A stretch of DNA of 64,000 bases from Prevotella fusca JCM 17724 (GCF_001262015.1 NZ_CP012075.1:806001-870000); one strand, 5' to 3'; counted from the stretch's first letter, positions 42,272-51,947 are shown. A program made the numbers and translations. The notes: generated by a model not told the origin, from the sequence alone.

Positions 42272-42739
42272 TCAATATTCAGTTTTATCAGTCTTTGCAG
42301 TCCATTGTTCAAAAACCTTAATCGCCTCATTACGCAAAAGGATTTCTGATGGTTTTCTGCGATATTGCGGTTTTACCTCAATCTCCTGATAGATGAAATC
42401 ATCATCGAACCCAATTTCAGCAGCATCCTTGCGGTCGTTGGCATAGTAAATCTTGTCGAGGTGTGCCCAATAGATTGCACCGAAACACATCGGACAAGGC
42501 TCACAGGAGGTATAGATTTCACAACCTGTGAGGTCAAAGGTGTTCAGCTTCTGACATGCCTTACGGATAGTAGAGACCTCGGCATGAGCTGTCGGATCAT
42601 TGTAAATCGTCACTCCATTGCTTCCCTCAGCAATGATTTCGCCGTTACGGGCAATAACAGCTCCAAACGGACCGCCGCCATTGCGTACACTTTCGGCAGA
42701 GAGTTCAATTGCTCTCCGCATCAATTCTTCTTTTGTCAT
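42272..42739 (-). CDS. Nucleoside/guanine deaminase-like protein
   Basis: A zinc-dependent cytidine-deaminase-fold enzyme of 155 residues, probably a guanine deaminase (GuaD-like) converting guanine to xanthine. Motifs: NGGGPFGAVIARNGEIIAEG, PTAHAEVSTIRKAC (HAE, zinc ligand and catalytic Glu), and TSCEPCPMCFGAIYWAH (PCxxC). The C-terminal ENxKAFxxW-like part reads RNEAIKVFEQWTAKTDKTEY. A tRNA adenosine deaminase is less likely from the length and C-terminus. It lies 31 bases after the HD-domain gene and may be cotranscribed with it. Confidence 0.88.
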   Translation of the reverse strand: MTKEELMRRAIELSAESVRNGGGPFGAVIARNGEIIAEGSNGVTIYNDPTAHAEVSTIRKACQKLNTFDLTGCEIYTSCEPCPMCFGAIYWAHLDKIYYANDRKDAAEIGFDDDFIYQEIEVKPQYRRKPSEILLRNEAIKVFEQWTAKTDKTEY

Positions 42740-42770
42740 TTCGTATGGTACTTTATTAGTTATTTATAAC

Positions 42771-43400
42771 TTATTCACGTATCTGCTTATAAATGCGGTC
42801 GAAGGCTTTGCGTAATTCCGACTCATTATCTATCGTCTTACGGATTGCTTCAAGATTTCGGGCATTCGGAGAGCCCGGTATCCAGAGTTTCAGATAGCCT
42901 GCCCGTCCATATTTCTCCTTCATATGGTCACGGAACCGCTCCCACATCTGTTCATCATTCTTCTCGGGATAGTTCTCAATACCAAAGAGAATGGCACGTG
43001 AGAACACCACCTCAGGCTCAAGGTCACGGTCAGCCTCAGCTACTATCTTTCCATATATGCTGCGTGGTGTGCGTGAACTGCTGGCTCGATGATCCTCAAC
43101 GGCTTCCTTCATTATCTTTATCTGTTCGGCAGAGAACCATTTTCTCAGTCGTGCATCAGCAATGAGAATCTTTCCGCTGGTTATATGATGGATGGCACGT
43201 GGTCCTGCCATGCCAAGGTCGTGATAGGCGGCAATGACATACACCATATTCACATCAGCACCCGTCACAGCTGCCAAAGCAAGCGAACTTCTTATGACAC
43301 GCTGGACATGTCCGAGTCCGTGACTCTTACCAAAAGCGTTATAGCGTGGGAGAATCTGTTGCTCCACAAAGGTCATTATTTCAAGGTTGGGTTGTTGCAT
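42771..43400 (-). CDS. HD-domain phosphohydrolase
   Basis: A 209-residue HD-superfamily metal phosphohydrolase. The HD pattern is visible as KSHGLGHVQRVIRSSLALAA (first His), VIAAYHDLGMAGPRAIHHIT (the HD pair), EAVEDHRASSSRTPRSIYGK and KIVAEADRDLEP (last Asp). Such proteins cleave nucleotides or related phosphate esters; the substrate is not evident. It sits directly upstream of a nucleobase deaminase gene, which is consistent with a nucleotide salvage role. Confidence 0.85.
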   Translation of the reverse strand: MQQPNLEIMTFVEQQILPRYNAFGKSHGLGHVQRVIRSSLALAAVTGADVNMVYVIAAYHDLGMAGPRAIHHITSGKILIADARLRKWFSAEQIKIMKEAVEDHRASSSRTPRSIYGKIVAEADRDLEPEVVFSRAILFGIENYPEKNDEQMWERFRDHMKEKYGRAGYLKLWIPGSPNARNLEAIRKTIDNESELRKAFDRIYKQIRE

Positions 43401-43460
43401 TGTTGGGTGATGGGTGTTGGGTGATGGGTGGTGGGTGTTGATGATTTGTTATAAGTAATG

Positions 43461-43550
43461 GGTGTTGATACGAACTATAATATTGTTGCTAACTGATGAT
43501 AGACTGGTGTTGATACGAACTATAATGTTATTGCTAACTGATGATAGACT
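43461..43550. repeat. Two tandem copies of a 45-base unit
   Basis: GGTGTTGATACGAACTATAA plus 25 bases at 43461-43505 is repeated at 43506-43550 with two differences (ATATTGTT versus ATGTTATT). It is preceded by GGGTGTTGGGTGATGG-type simple repeats at 43400-43440. Intergenic, no coding content. Confidence 0.8.
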
Positions 43551-43583
43551 ATAAAAATGAACTCGCCCTCAGTAGTAATCACT

Positions 43584-43605
43584 CCCCTCTCTCTTTGGAG
43601 AGGGG
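43584..43605. terminator. CCCCTCTC/GAGAGGGG hairpin after menA
   Basis: An 8-base stem with a 6-base loop, 23 bases beyond the menA stop. Same dispersed hairpin as at 4917 and 48894. A G-rich run follows on the plus strand. Confidence 0.5.
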
Positions 43606-43627
43606 TTGGGGGGGCAAGGATATTCTT

Positions 43628-44569
43628 TTATGAGCTAACTATTGCAATCGTGGTTGCTATGCCATAGAGCAGCATATTGCGGGCTGTATGTGCCAGGATG
43701 AGATTCAGCTCCTTACCTTTCTTTATCTTCTTCATCAACATTGCCGTCTTGTAATGAAGGATTCCATAAGGTGCAAAGATGAAACACAAGAATATCACGA
43801 AGAGAGTATCTTGCTTTTCTCCTAAAAAAAGGATGCACGCCATCTGAAGATAAGACATAAGACCTAAGGCTGTATATAGTTTTTCAGCTTCTTCCTCGCC
43901 TATTCGTACAATGAGCGTAATCTTTCCATCACGTTTATCATTGTCCCTGTCACGATAGTTATTGACGACAAGCAGTGTATCAATCACCAAGCCACAGATG
44001 ACACCTGACATAATAACCTTCAGACATAACGCCTGCGAATGGTCGGGAAGAATAACGTATGTGGTGAAAACAACTGGTACAATGCCAAAGAACACAAGTA
44101 CCAGGAGGTCGCCCAATCCAAGGTAAGAGAAGTATGTTGTGTAGAGAAAAGCAAAAACAACACAGACTACTCCTACAAGTATCATCTTCCAACCACCAAA
44201 GAAAATGAGTGGCAAACCAACAAGACAAGCCAACAACGAGGTGAATACGAGTCCAATACGCATGGCAGGAAGTGTTATCCAACCTTCTGAACAAGCCCGC
44301 TTCGGACCTAACCGGGTGGTATGGTCATCGTTCCCCTTCACGCAATCGAAGTAATCATTGATGAAGTTGGAATCAATCTGCATCAGAAAAGCAAACAGGA
44401 AACAAAGAATGGCAGGGACAATCCGGAAGTTCTCCCCGCCACTTATCTTCCAAGCCCACGCAGCACCTATCATCACGGGTACCATTGCACCAGTGAGCGT
44501 CTTCGGACGCGCAGCAAGTATCCATGCGGCAAGACTGTTAGTCTTTATGTTATCGTTCTCAGAAATCAA
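43628..44569 (-). CDS. menA: 1,4-dihydroxy-2-naphthoate polyprenyltransferase MenA
   Basis: Integral membrane enzyme (313 residues) that attaches the isoprenoid tail to 1,4-dihydroxy-2-naphthoate in menaquinone synthesis. UbiA-family signatures are present: ARPKTLTGAMVPVMIGAAWA, the first Asp-rich motif NDYFDCVKGNDDHTTRLGPK, and the second NNYRDRDNDKRDGKITLIVR. About eight hydrophobic segments follow the expected pattern. It starts 24 bases after the porin stop, so it may be the last gene of a small operon. No other men gene is nearby. Confidence 0.93.
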   Translation of the reverse strand: MISENDNIKTNSLAAWILAARPKTLTGAMVPVMIGAAWAWKISGGENFRIVPAILCFLFAFLMQIDSNFINDYFDCVKGNDDHTTRLGPKRACSEGWITLPAMRIGLVFTSLLACLVGLPLIFFGGWKMILVGVVCVVFAFLYTTYFSYLGLGDLLVLVFFGIVPVVFTTYVILPDHSQALCLKVIMSGVICGLVIDTLLVVNNYRDRDNDKRDGKITLIVRIGEEEAEKLYTALGLMSYLQMACILFLGEKQDTLFVIFLCFIFAPYGILHYKTAMLMKKIKKGKELNLILAHTARNMLLYGIATTIAIVSS

Positions 44570-44593
44570 CTTTATTATTTAATGTATAAGTGA

Positions 44594-46990
44594 TTAGTTA
44601 AAGAAGTTCCAGCTGATACCAAACCTTAATATACGCTGGTTCAACGGATAGTGAGGCGTGAAGAAATACTTGCCTCCGTCATCATAGTTCACATGCGTGA
44701 ACATTATAAAGAAACGAGTGTGCTGGAGACGGAAGTTGGCATAAGCATCAAGAAGTGGGTAGTTGCCAATCTTTGTACGGCTTGCTTCAGTCTCCTGTAT
44801 ACCAAAAGCACCGATACCCGGTATATACTCTGGCGCATAATAACTCGTGAAGTAACGACCGTCAACACCAAGGTCAACATCAAGCACACGTGCTATCTTG
44901 AACCGAACAAACAGGTTGCTATAGGCATTGAAGGTAGGCACTGGGAGTATGTCCTCCTTGCTTGACTTCTGCAAGGTCAGCACATTCTGCCAGTTAAGAA
45001 TACCCAGACGGAAGTCCTGCTGGAGCTGTAATGTAAGCAAGTTGACAGGACTACCAGTCTGACGGACATTCAAGTCATTATGCTGTACAAGGTAGTTATC
45101 ACCGCTTTTCACACGGTCGTTCTGTATTCCGAAGTAAGTGTAGTTCTTGATAACATCATAGCCCACACGCATTCGGGTGCGAGTCTTCTTCAAAGAGAAC
45201 TCACCAAGGATGCGGGAATGTATCTGCTGGTCAAGGTTGTTGTCCCACCAGTAATGCTTTCCATAGAACTGGGTCATATAGAACGATACAGCAGAACGAT
45301 GCAGGAACGCCGTAGCTGCTAACTGAACCGTGTCACCCAAGAGCGGAAAACCAAGGTCAGCATGACCATCAAGATGGAACTGTCCAGCCCTGTTGCCTGC
45401 TAACCACGCCTCAGCACTGATGTCATAATGGAACGCCTTTCCTTGTGTCTTCAACAGCTGTCCACCCACAGAGACATCGTGCTGGTTCCACGTCTGATCC
45501 CCATTATACAAGGCTACAGTAGAACCACCTGGCGTTATCATTGACGGAAGTGCATAATGACGCAGTTCATAAGAGACAAACGCCTTAAGTCCGGCTTTTG
45601 CCCACTTGTTAAATCCTTCCAGCAAGGCAACTGCAAAGGTATTCTTCAATGACCAGTGCTTAGTTCGGTCAAAGATAGAATCGTTGGCTGCAGTACCATA
45701 ATTAAAGTAATTCTGTGCGTAGAAATCCGTCGGTGTATTGTAAGCCTGATAAGTACGACGATAATTGTCAAAACGTACAGTATGGATGAAACTCGTTACT
45801 GGAACATACTCATCCTTCATCCATTTCTGTGTAGAATCCTTTGCCAGTGCGTCCTGCTTCTTGAGATTAGCCATCTGTACAGAATCCTCAAGATTAACAG
45901 TCATACGGTCACTTGCCTTGACACTGTCCGCAACAGCCTTGACCTGAGACACATCACCAGCAATGGCAGCATCATCAGGACGACCAGCCGAACGCTTTTC
46001 TTTATCGTATGCTTCTTCGTCAAACTGCTCACCATTCGCCTTTGCACGGCGGCGGGCTTTCTCCTTTGCCTGCTGCGCTTCCTGTGCTTTCTGGGATTTA
46101 AGTGCAAACTGCTTTGCCTTGATTTCCTCTTCTGTCATTGGCACTTTACGGAAGAAGCCGAGGCTGTAACGATGATTGAAGAAGACATGCTGATTGTCAT
46201 TTCTGTTCCAGTTCTGCTTCAAGATGGTCGGAATTTCGTCCTCACTGTAATTATCACGGAACGACTCGGGATGCGTGATATAGGCATCATTGGCAATACC
46301 TCCATTCTCTGCCACCTTCTGATGATTCAGAGAAATGAGCAAATGTGCCTGGTAACGCTCCCCCAAATAACTTCCCCACATAGAATAATTGAAGAGGGAA
46401 GTACTCTGGTTACTGTAATATCCACGTCCGTACAGATAATCAAACTTAAAGCCGAAGCCCCACTTCTTACCTGCATTCACTGCAAAGAGTGCCTTGAAAC
46501 GGTCTTCGCCGTTGTTCCTGTTACCAGCAGTATTATAGGAAAGAATGGTAATTGGAGAAAGTGTTGAAGTAAACTGGAAGTCGCCCGGCTGTACGATAAA
46601 CATATCATACGGATCAAGGAAGAAGAACTCCGATGCCTGACGACGGTCTATGAAGATTCGGTTTTGACGTGGTGCGCCAAGGTTTCCCAGCGTATTATAC
46701 TCTCCTCTCAATCCCGTGTTAAGCCCCGAGTTCATATACATATACGACAACGTATCGGGAACAGCAGGCTTGCGGTCACCGAAACGCTCATCAACCGTCC
46801 ACACTTTCAGTCCACGTGGTATCTCCTTGTGCTGACTTTGTATAGAATCCGAACGTCCAGAATGGCGATTGTTCCTATAATCTTCAGCAGAGAATGTACC
46901 ATCATCAACCGTAGAGGGGTCATCGCTCTGCGCCATAGCAGCATTGCCCACTAACACAAGCAGGGCAAACAAGAAGGCAAATCTCTTCAT
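44594..46990 (-). CDS. Putative outer-membrane porin (Porin_10 type)
   Basis: A 798-residue outer-membrane beta-barrel with signal peptide (MKRFAFLFALLVLVGNAAMA). Its layout matches the Bacteroidetes Porin_10 proteins: an N-terminal LKVWTVDERFGDRKPAVPDT segment, FFLDPYDMFIVQPGDFQFTS, repeated amphipathic strands, and an aromatic C-terminal residue (LRFGISWNFFN). A Lys/Ala/Glu-rich insertion (about residues 293-350, QAQQAKEKARRRAKANGEQF) looks like a soluble coiled coil. The start abuts the stop of the 76-residue membrane protein upstream. Confidence 0.85.
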   Translation of the reverse strand: MKRFAFLFALLVLVGNAAMAQSDDPSTVDDGTFSAEDYRNNRHSGRSDSIQSQHKEIPRGLKVWTVDERFGDRKPAVPDTLSYMYMNSGLNTGLRGEYNTLGNLGAPRQNRIFIDRRQASEFFFLDPYDMFIVQPGDFQFTSTLSPITILSYNTAGNRNNGEDRFKALFAVNAGKKWGFGFKFDYLYGRGYYSNQSTSLFNYSMWGSYLGERYQAHLLISLNHQKVAENGGIANDAYITHPESFRDNYSEDEIPTILKQNWNRNDNQHVFFNHRYSLGFFRKVPMTEEEIKAKQFALKSQKAQEAQQAKEKARRRAKANGEQFDEEAYDKEKRSAGRPDDAAIAGDVSQVKAVADSVKASDRMTVNLEDSVQMANLKKQDALAKDSTQKWMKDEYVPVTSFIHTVRFDNYRRTYQAYNTPTDFYAQNYFNYGTAANDSIFDRTKHWSLKNTFAVALLEGFNKWAKAGLKAFVSYELRHYALPSMITPGGSTVALYNGDQTWNQHDVSVGGQLLKTQGKAFHYDISAEAWLAGNRAGQFHLDGHADLGFPLLGDTVQLAATAFLHRSAVSFYMTQFYGKHYWWDNNLDQQIHSRILGEFSLKKTRTRMRVGYDVIKNYTYFGIQNDRVKSGDNYLVQHNDLNVRQTGSPVNLLTLQLQQDFRLGILNWQNVLTLQKSSKEDILPVPTFNAYSNLFVRFKIARVLDVDLGVDGRYFTSYYAPEYIPGIGAFGIQETEASRTKIGNYPLLDAYANFRLQHTRFFIMFTHVNYDDGGKYFFTPHYPLNQRILRFGISWNFFN

Positions 46991-47221
46991 CTAACGTATA
47001 AAACGGAGTACACACTCGATAATCTTAAAGACCATCGCAGCAAGAATAATAATTATACCAACCGTAGTTGTATCGGCAAGGAGATAAACTGCCACACCTA
47101 TGACTGCACCCAACATAAAGATGCCGTTAAGCCACTGACGGACTGGCAGGAACCTGTCTTTCTCTTCACGTCTGCGACGACGGTGGTCGGGACGACGCAC
47201 CGTACTATTCTGTATTTCCAT
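46991..47221 (-). CDS. Small membrane protein (76 aa)
   Basis: A basic N-terminus (RRPDHRRRRREEKDRFLPVR) followed by two predicted membrane segments (IFMLGAVIGVAVYLLA and GIIIILAAMVFKIIECVL). It abuts the porin start with no gap, so it is probably translated with it. No known family recognised; small two-helix proteins before porins occur in Bacteroidetes. Confidence 0.72.
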   Translation of the reverse strand: MEIQNSTVRRPDHRRRRREEKDRFLPVRQWLNGIFMLGAVIGVAVYLLADTTTVGIIIILAAMVFKIIECVLRFIR

Positions 47222-47365
47222 TTTTTATTCTTTATTATATTCAACCCAAAGGGAGAATGTACAAGCCCGTCCTGCCTATGCCAATAGGCATTATCCATGG
47301 ACACACAAACCATGCTTTCCTTACAGAAAGCCATTGTTACACCCTCAGGTCTATCTGTTCGTTTC

Positions 47366-48289
47366 TTACTTCAAAGCCTGCACGAAGCCCTCAAAGATAC
47401 TATTCTTACGGTCAACGGTAGCACGACGGAACTTTCCAGATACCGGCAAAAGACGGGTCTGCTTCTTGTTCACAGCATATTTGTCAGTAATCCACTGCTC
47501 AGCCGTAAGGTTTGACACATTACCCTGAACGTCGTAATTATAAGTCAACCGGTTCATTGTCAACGTAGCCTGCCCGTCACGACAGGTTGCCTGAAGGACA
47601 TAATTGAACTGGGTAAAGTCAAGGGAAAGGAATGAAGACGAGAAGACGAGTTTTTCATGCACCGTTGCCACGATACTGTGCTCACTCTTGTTTACCAAGG
47701 CGACCTTACTCCCATCCAACTGGTTGCTGCCTTGTGTCAGTTCAGTTAGATAAGCAAAAGCCTTGTCATAAAGCTGGTCTGCCGTTGCCCCGGGAGCATC
47801 AACTGTTTCCATCCATACGACCTGTCCGCCCACTTCCGGGATAATACCTTTCTGAAGATAGAAGTCTTTATTATCTTTATTCTCCGTGCGTACCGACTTA
47901 TTGGCACGTGCAGCAGCTGTGGCAGGCGTTGTCGGAACAACCCAAGCATCCGAAGTGCTCCCCTCAACGGCACTGTCACCAGCCTTTGGTGAAGGTGAAG
48001 CCTGCGACTTACTGGCAGCTTCACTGATAGCTGCAGCCTCACGAGCCAGCCGTTCTGCCTCTGCCTTTGTCTCGGCAATCTTCTTTTCTATATTCTTTGC
48101 CTCAGCTTCTTTCCTGGCTTTTGCTTCCGCCTCGGCTTTAGCCTTTGCAGCCTTAGCCTGCTCCAAGGCAGCCTTAGCTTCTTCCAACTGACGCTGTGCC
48201 TGTTCCAACTTCTGTTCCGGTGTAAGCGTAGTCTGTGCCATAGCCATCATTGGAAGACACATGAACAAGAATATCAAAGTTTTCTTCAT
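47366..48289 (-). CDS. DUF4468-type secreted protein with coiled coil
   Basis: 307 residues with a signal peptide (MKKTLIFLFMCLPMMAMAQ). A long Ala/Glu/Lys coiled coil follows at about residues 22-95 (LEQAQRQLEEAKAALEQAKA and similar), then a Ser/Pro/Ala linker. The globular C-terminal domain (GGQVVWMETVDAPGATADQL ... LTMNRLTYNYDVQGNVSNLT) resembles DUF4468 proteins of Bacteroidetes. Function unknown; probably periplasmic or envelope-associated. It has its own consensus promoter. Confidence 0.78.
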   Translation of the reverse strand: MKKTLIFLFMCLPMMAMAQTTLTPEQKLEQAQRQLEEAKAALEQAKAAKAKAEAEAKARKEAEAKNIEKKIAETKAEAERLAREAAAISEAASKSQASPSPKAGDSAVEGSTSDAWVVPTTPATAAARANKSVRTENKDNKDFYLQKGIIPEVGGQVVWMETVDAPGATADQLYDKAFAYLTELTQGSNQLDGSKVALVNKSEHSIVATVHEKLVFSSSFLSLDFTQFNYVLQATCRDGQATLTMNRLTYNYDVQGNVSNLTAEQWITDKYAVNKKQTRLLPVSGKFRRATVDRKNSIFEGFVQALK

Positions 48290-48324
48290 AATCTCAAACT
48301 TTTATCAAACGACGATTTAATAAG

Positions 48325-48354
48325 CAAAGATACAAAATTTCCTTTACTTTTCAA
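48325..48354 (-). promoter_or_regulatory. Promoter of the DUF4468 gene
   Basis: Minus-strand TTG (48354-48352), a 19-base spacer and TATCTTTG (48332-48325): an exact Bacteroidetes -33/-7 pair, about 36 bases before the start codon. Confidence 0.7.
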
Positions 48355-48575
48355 GCCTTTCGCAAAATTTTTTATCTTTTTTTATTGAGACAGGATAAGG
48401 GAAAGACAACGTAACAGAAGAAAAGAAGATTGGATAATATAAGACAGAATAACATAAAGACAAAGTAACAGAAGAACAAAAATAGGGTAATGCAAAGACA
48501 AAGTAAACGAAGAACGAAAGTTTACGGAGGAACCACTTTGTCATATATTTTCGCACCCTGCTTTTCAATACATGC

Positions 48576-48725
48576 TCTTTTGGCTTCTAAAAGACGCCTA
48601 ATTGGCTTGCAAAAGATGCCCTTTTGAAGTCTAACTAACGCCCTTTTGAAGTCCAATTAAGCACCTTTTAGAAAGCAGTTTCATAACCTACTGATTTACT
48701 GACGATTGCAAACCTACTTTTTATT
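48576..48725. repeat. Partial copy of the dispersed 23-base-unit repeat
   Basis: Holds AAAAGACGCCTAATTGGCTT, AGATGCCCTTTTGAAGTCTA and ACGCCCTTTTGAAGTCCAAT in the same order and orientation as 14130-14210, then a related tail. The outer GGTTCTTCC ends are missing. The rest of the 48290-48893 gap shows only low-complexity A/G-rich sequence. Confidence 0.65.
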
Positions 48726-48893
48726 CATATTATTCGCCTATATTACAGAACACTCAGCTAAGATATTGTAATATTTTTTTCAAGCCCTCGCAGCAACTTT
48801 TTCACCATGACCCAAACGAACTAAACAAACATTTTTTCACCCTCCTCTGACCCCTCTTTTTACATTTAAAATCTGGGTATCTCGCATTTTACT

Positions 48894-48915
48894 CCCCTCT
48901 CCACTCGGAGAGGGG
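48894..48915 (-). terminator. Hairpin after uvrB
   Basis: CCCCTCTCC/GGAGAGGGG, a 9-base stem with a 4-base loop, 13 bases past the uvrB stop. Third copy of this dispersed hairpin. Confidence 0.55.
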
Positions 48916-48927
48916 CTGGGGGTGAGG

Positions 48928-50973
48928 CTACTTCGCCTCCAACTCCTTTTGCAGACGGATAATTTCATCACGATACTGCGCTGCCTGAAGGAAATCAAGG
49001 TCTTTTGCAGCCTGCTTCATAAGGGCTGTTGTATTTGCAATACTCTTCTCCAACTGCGCCTTGCTCATCTTCGTAATAATCGGATCAGCAGCAAAGAGGA
49101 CACCATTATTCGGTTCAACGTAAGCCTGTCCGACGTTCCTGCTAACAGAAGCAGTCTGTGCTGTGAGATTCGCCTCGCCACCCGTTGGCAGCGTCCCCTT
49201 GATAGCCTTGACAATCTGTTTCGGTGTAATATGGTTCTTTTCGTTGTACTTCAGCTGTTTCGTACGCCTTCGCATCGTCTCGTCAATGGTCTTCTGCATA
49301 CTCTCCGTGATGTTATCGGCATACATAATCACCTTTCCATTCACGTTACGCGCTGCACGTCCTGCCGTCTGTGTCAAACTTCTATGGCTACGGAGGAAGC
49401 CTTCTTTGTCGGCATCAAGGATAGCTACCAGCGAAACCTCCGGCAAGTCAAGTCCTTCACGCAACAAGTTGACACCCACAAGGACATCGTAGATGCCGGC
49501 ACGGAGGTCGTTGATAATCTTGATGCGGTCAAGACTGGCTACATCACTGTGGATGTAAGCCGTGCGGATGTCATGGTTCAGCAGGTACTCTGTCAGTTCC
49601 TCTGCCATTCGCTTGGTCAGTGTCGTCACCAGCACACGCTCTTCTTTCTCAGCACGGACAACTATTTCGTTCATCAAATCATCAATCTGATTCTCCGAGG
49701 GGCGAACGTCAATCTCCGGGTCAAGCAGTCCTGTCGGACGAATAAGCTGTTCAACCACAACACCTTCCGCTTCTGCCAGCTCGAAATCAGCCGGGGTAGC
49801 CGACACGTATATAATCTGATGGATAAGACTGTGAAACTCCTCAAAACGCAGCGGACGGTTATCAAAGGCGGCAGGAAGCCGGAAACCATATTCCACAAGA
49901 TTGGTCTTACGGGCACGGTCACCGCCATACATCGCCGAAATCTGCGGCACACTCACGTGACTCTCATCAATCACCATCAAGTAATCATCGGGAAAGAAGT
50001 CCAGCAGACAGTAAGGACGCATCCCCGCCTCTCTGCCATCGAAGTAACGGGAATAGTTCTCAATACCGGAACAATGACCGAGTTCCTTGATCATCTCAAT
50101 GTCATACTCCACACGCTCCTTGATACGTTGCGCCTTGATATTATCCCCTATCTCGGTGAAGAAATCAACCTGTTTCACCAAGTCGTCCTGTATCTGACGT
50201 ATAGCCCCTTCGGTCTGTTCCTTAGACGTAACAAAGAGGTTGGCTGGATAAATCTCGTAAGCATCAAAAGTAGCAAGGCGATGGAAGTCCACAGCATCCA
50301 CCTCCTCTATTGAATCAATCTCATCGTCCCACCACGTAATACGCAGCACATTGTCGTTATAAGCCATCGCAATATCCACCGTATCGCCCTTCACACGGAA
50401 GTTTCCACGCTGCAGTTCGATGTCATTGCGCATATAAAGCGCATCCACCAGACGCCTTAAAAAATCATTGCGGTCAATCACCTGCCCTTTCTTGATGGAA
50501 ACAACATTTTCCTTCATTGCCACAGGTGCACCCATACCGTAGATACACGAAACGGAAGAGACGACTATCACATCCTTGCGACCTGACAGCAAGGAGGATA
50601 CAGCTGACAGACGCAGCTTGTCAATCTCGTCATTGATGGCAAGGTCTTTCTCTATGTAGGTATCAGTCACAGGCATATACGCCTCCGGCTGGTAGTAGTC
50701 ATAATATGAAACATAATACTCTACGGCATTATCAGGGAAAAAGGCTTTCATCTCCTCATAAAGCTGTGCTGCCAGAGTCTTGTTGTGCGACAAGATCAGT
50801 GTGGGCTTATTGACATTTGCGATCACGTTTGCAACAGTGAAGGTCTTACCCGAACCAGTCACACCCAACAGCACCTGGCTCCTGTCGCCACGCTCAAGTC
50901 CGTCAGTCAGTTCCTTGATTGCTTCCGGCTGGTCGCCTGTCGGCTTATATTTCGATGTTAAATTGAAGTCCAT
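48928..50973 (-). CDS. uvrB: Excinuclease ABC subunit B
   Basis: Nucleotide-excision repair helicase-like subunit (681 residues) that verifies damage and recruits UvrC. Walker A is GVTGSGKTFTVANVIANVNK. The beta-hairpin region YYVSYYDYYQPEAYMPVTDT, Walker B with MVIDESHVSVPQI, helicase motifs VGVNLLREGLDLPEVSLVAI and QTAGRAARNVNG, and the C-terminal UVR motif (MKQAAKDLDFLQAAQYRDEI) are all present at full length. A TATCTTTG box at 51014-51007 (minus strand) precedes it. It is divergent from bamD. Confidence 0.97.
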   Translation of the reverse strand: MDFNLTSKYKPTGDQPEAIKELTDGLERGDRSQVLLGVTGSGKTFTVANVIANVNKPTLILSHNKTLAAQLYEEMKAFFPDNAVEYYVSYYDYYQPEAYMPVTDTYIEKDLAINDEIDKLRLSAVSSLLSGRKDVIVVSSVSCIYGMGAPVAMKENVVSIKKGQVIDRNDFLRRLVDALYMRNDIELQRGNFRVKGDTVDIAMAYNDNVLRITWWDDEIDSIEEVDAVDFHRLATFDAYEIYPANLFVTSKEQTEGAIRQIQDDLVKQVDFFTEIGDNIKAQRIKERVEYDIEMIKELGHCSGIENYSRYFDGREAGMRPYCLLDFFPDDYLMVIDESHVSVPQISAMYGGDRARKTNLVEYGFRLPAAFDNRPLRFEEFHSLIHQIIYVSATPADFELAEAEGVVVEQLIRPTGLLDPEIDVRPSENQIDDLMNEIVVRAEKEERVLVTTLTKRMAEELTEYLLNHDIRTAYIHSDVASLDRIKIINDLRAGIYDVLVGVNLLREGLDLPEVSLVAILDADKEGFLRSHRSLTQTAGRAARNVNGKVIMYADNITESMQKTIDETMRRRTKQLKYNEKNHITPKQIVKAIKGTLPTGGEANLTAQTASVSRNVGQAYVEPNNGVLFAADPIITKMSKAQLEKSIANTTALMKQAAKDLDFLQAAQYRDEIIRLQKELEAK

Positions 50974-51073
50974 TTTCTACACGTCAAGTGAATCAATCTT
51001 TGATTGCAAAGATACAAAAAACCGCTGACAGTATATAATTAATAGTGATTTTTTGCTAAAATTGCAAACCTCC

Positions 51074-51105
51074 TTTGCGTATTTATAGAATAATATGTAA
51101 CTTTG
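51074..51105 (+). promoter_or_regulatory. Promoter of bamD-rpoZ operon
   Basis: TTTG at 51074-51077, a 20-base spacer and TAACTTTG at 51098-51105: a textbook Bacteroidetes promoter. It supports the ATG at 51123 rather than the in-frame start at 51075, which lies inside the -33 box. Confidence 0.8.
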
Positions 51106-51122
51106 CAGTTCAAAGTCAAATT

Positions 51123-51947
51123 ATGAAGAAAAGAATTCTCATTGGCATTTGCGCTGCTTTGCTCCTGACAAGCTGCGCCCATGAATATAATCAGGTTTAC
51201 AAGACAACTAATAATGATTATAAATACGAATTTGCAAAAGAATGTTTTGCAAAGGGCAAGTATAGCTTCGCCGTACCATTGCTGCAAAGCCTTGTAACGG
51301 TTGAAAAAGGTACTGACAACGCACAGGAATGCCTCTATATGCTGGCAATGGCTGAGTACGGTCTGAAAGACTATCAAGCTGCTTCAGAAACATTCAAGAA
51401 GTATTACCAGACCTATCCACGTGGACAGTATGCGGAGATGGCATCGTTCTATATCGGACAGAGCCTCTTTGAAGGTACGCCGGAACCGCGTCTTGACCAG
51501 ACACCTACCATCGCTGCCATTGCTGCTTTCCAGGACTATCTGGACATCTTTCCGAACGGCAAGATGAAAGGGACTGCCCAGCAAAGGCTCTTCGACTTGC
51601 AGGACAAACTGATCCGCAAGGAGTATATCAACGCAAGACTGTATTACAACCTCGGTTCTTACTTCGGCAACTGCACCAGTGGCGGCAACAACTACGAGGC
51701 GTGCATCATCACGGCACAGAATGCTCTGAACGACTATCCTTACAGCAACTTACGTGAGGATTTTGCCATCCTTGTTATGAAAAGCAAGTTTGAGCTGGCA
51801 CAGATGAGCGTTGATGCCAAGAAACTGCAACGCTTTCAGGATGCAGAAGATGAGTGCTACGGATTTATCAACGAGTACCCTGAGTCTAAAGAACGCAAGA
51901 CAGCCGAGGAATACATAAAGAAATGTAAGGAAATAACAAAAGATTAA
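51123..51947 (+). CDS. bamD: Outer membrane assembly lipoprotein BamD
   Basis: A lipoprotein of 274 residues in the BAM complex, which folds beta-barrel proteins into the outer membrane. The signal ends in a lipobox (LLLTSCAHEYN, lipidated Cys at residue 18). TPR-type helices follow: YEFAKECFAKGKYSFAVPLL, MLAMAEYGLKDYQAASETFK and YYQTYPRGQYAEMASFYIGQ. It is the first gene of bamD - rpoZ - DUF4293, an order conserved in Bacteroidetes. Confidence 0.93.
   Translation: MKKRILIGICAALLLTSCAHEYNQVYKTTNNDYKYEFAKECFAKGKYSFAVPLLQSLVTVEKGTDNAQECLYMLAMAEYGLKDYQAASETFKKYYQTYPRGQYAEMASFYIGQSLFEGTPEPRLDQTPTIAAIAAFQDYLDIFPNGKMKGTAQQRLFDLQDKLIRKEYINARLYYNLGSYFGNCTSGGNNYEACIITAQNALNDYPYSNLREDFAILVMKSKFELAQMSVDAKKLQRFQDAEDECYGFINEYPESKERKTAEEYIKKCKEITKD

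Noticed and set aside
43400..43560. CRISPR-like or origin-like repeats
   Set aside because: Only two 45-base tandem copies plus simple GGGTGTTG sequence; no spacers, DnaA boxes or replication genes.
48922..50313. Plus-strand frame of 463 codons
   Set aside because: Antisense to uvrB, which is full length with all motifs.
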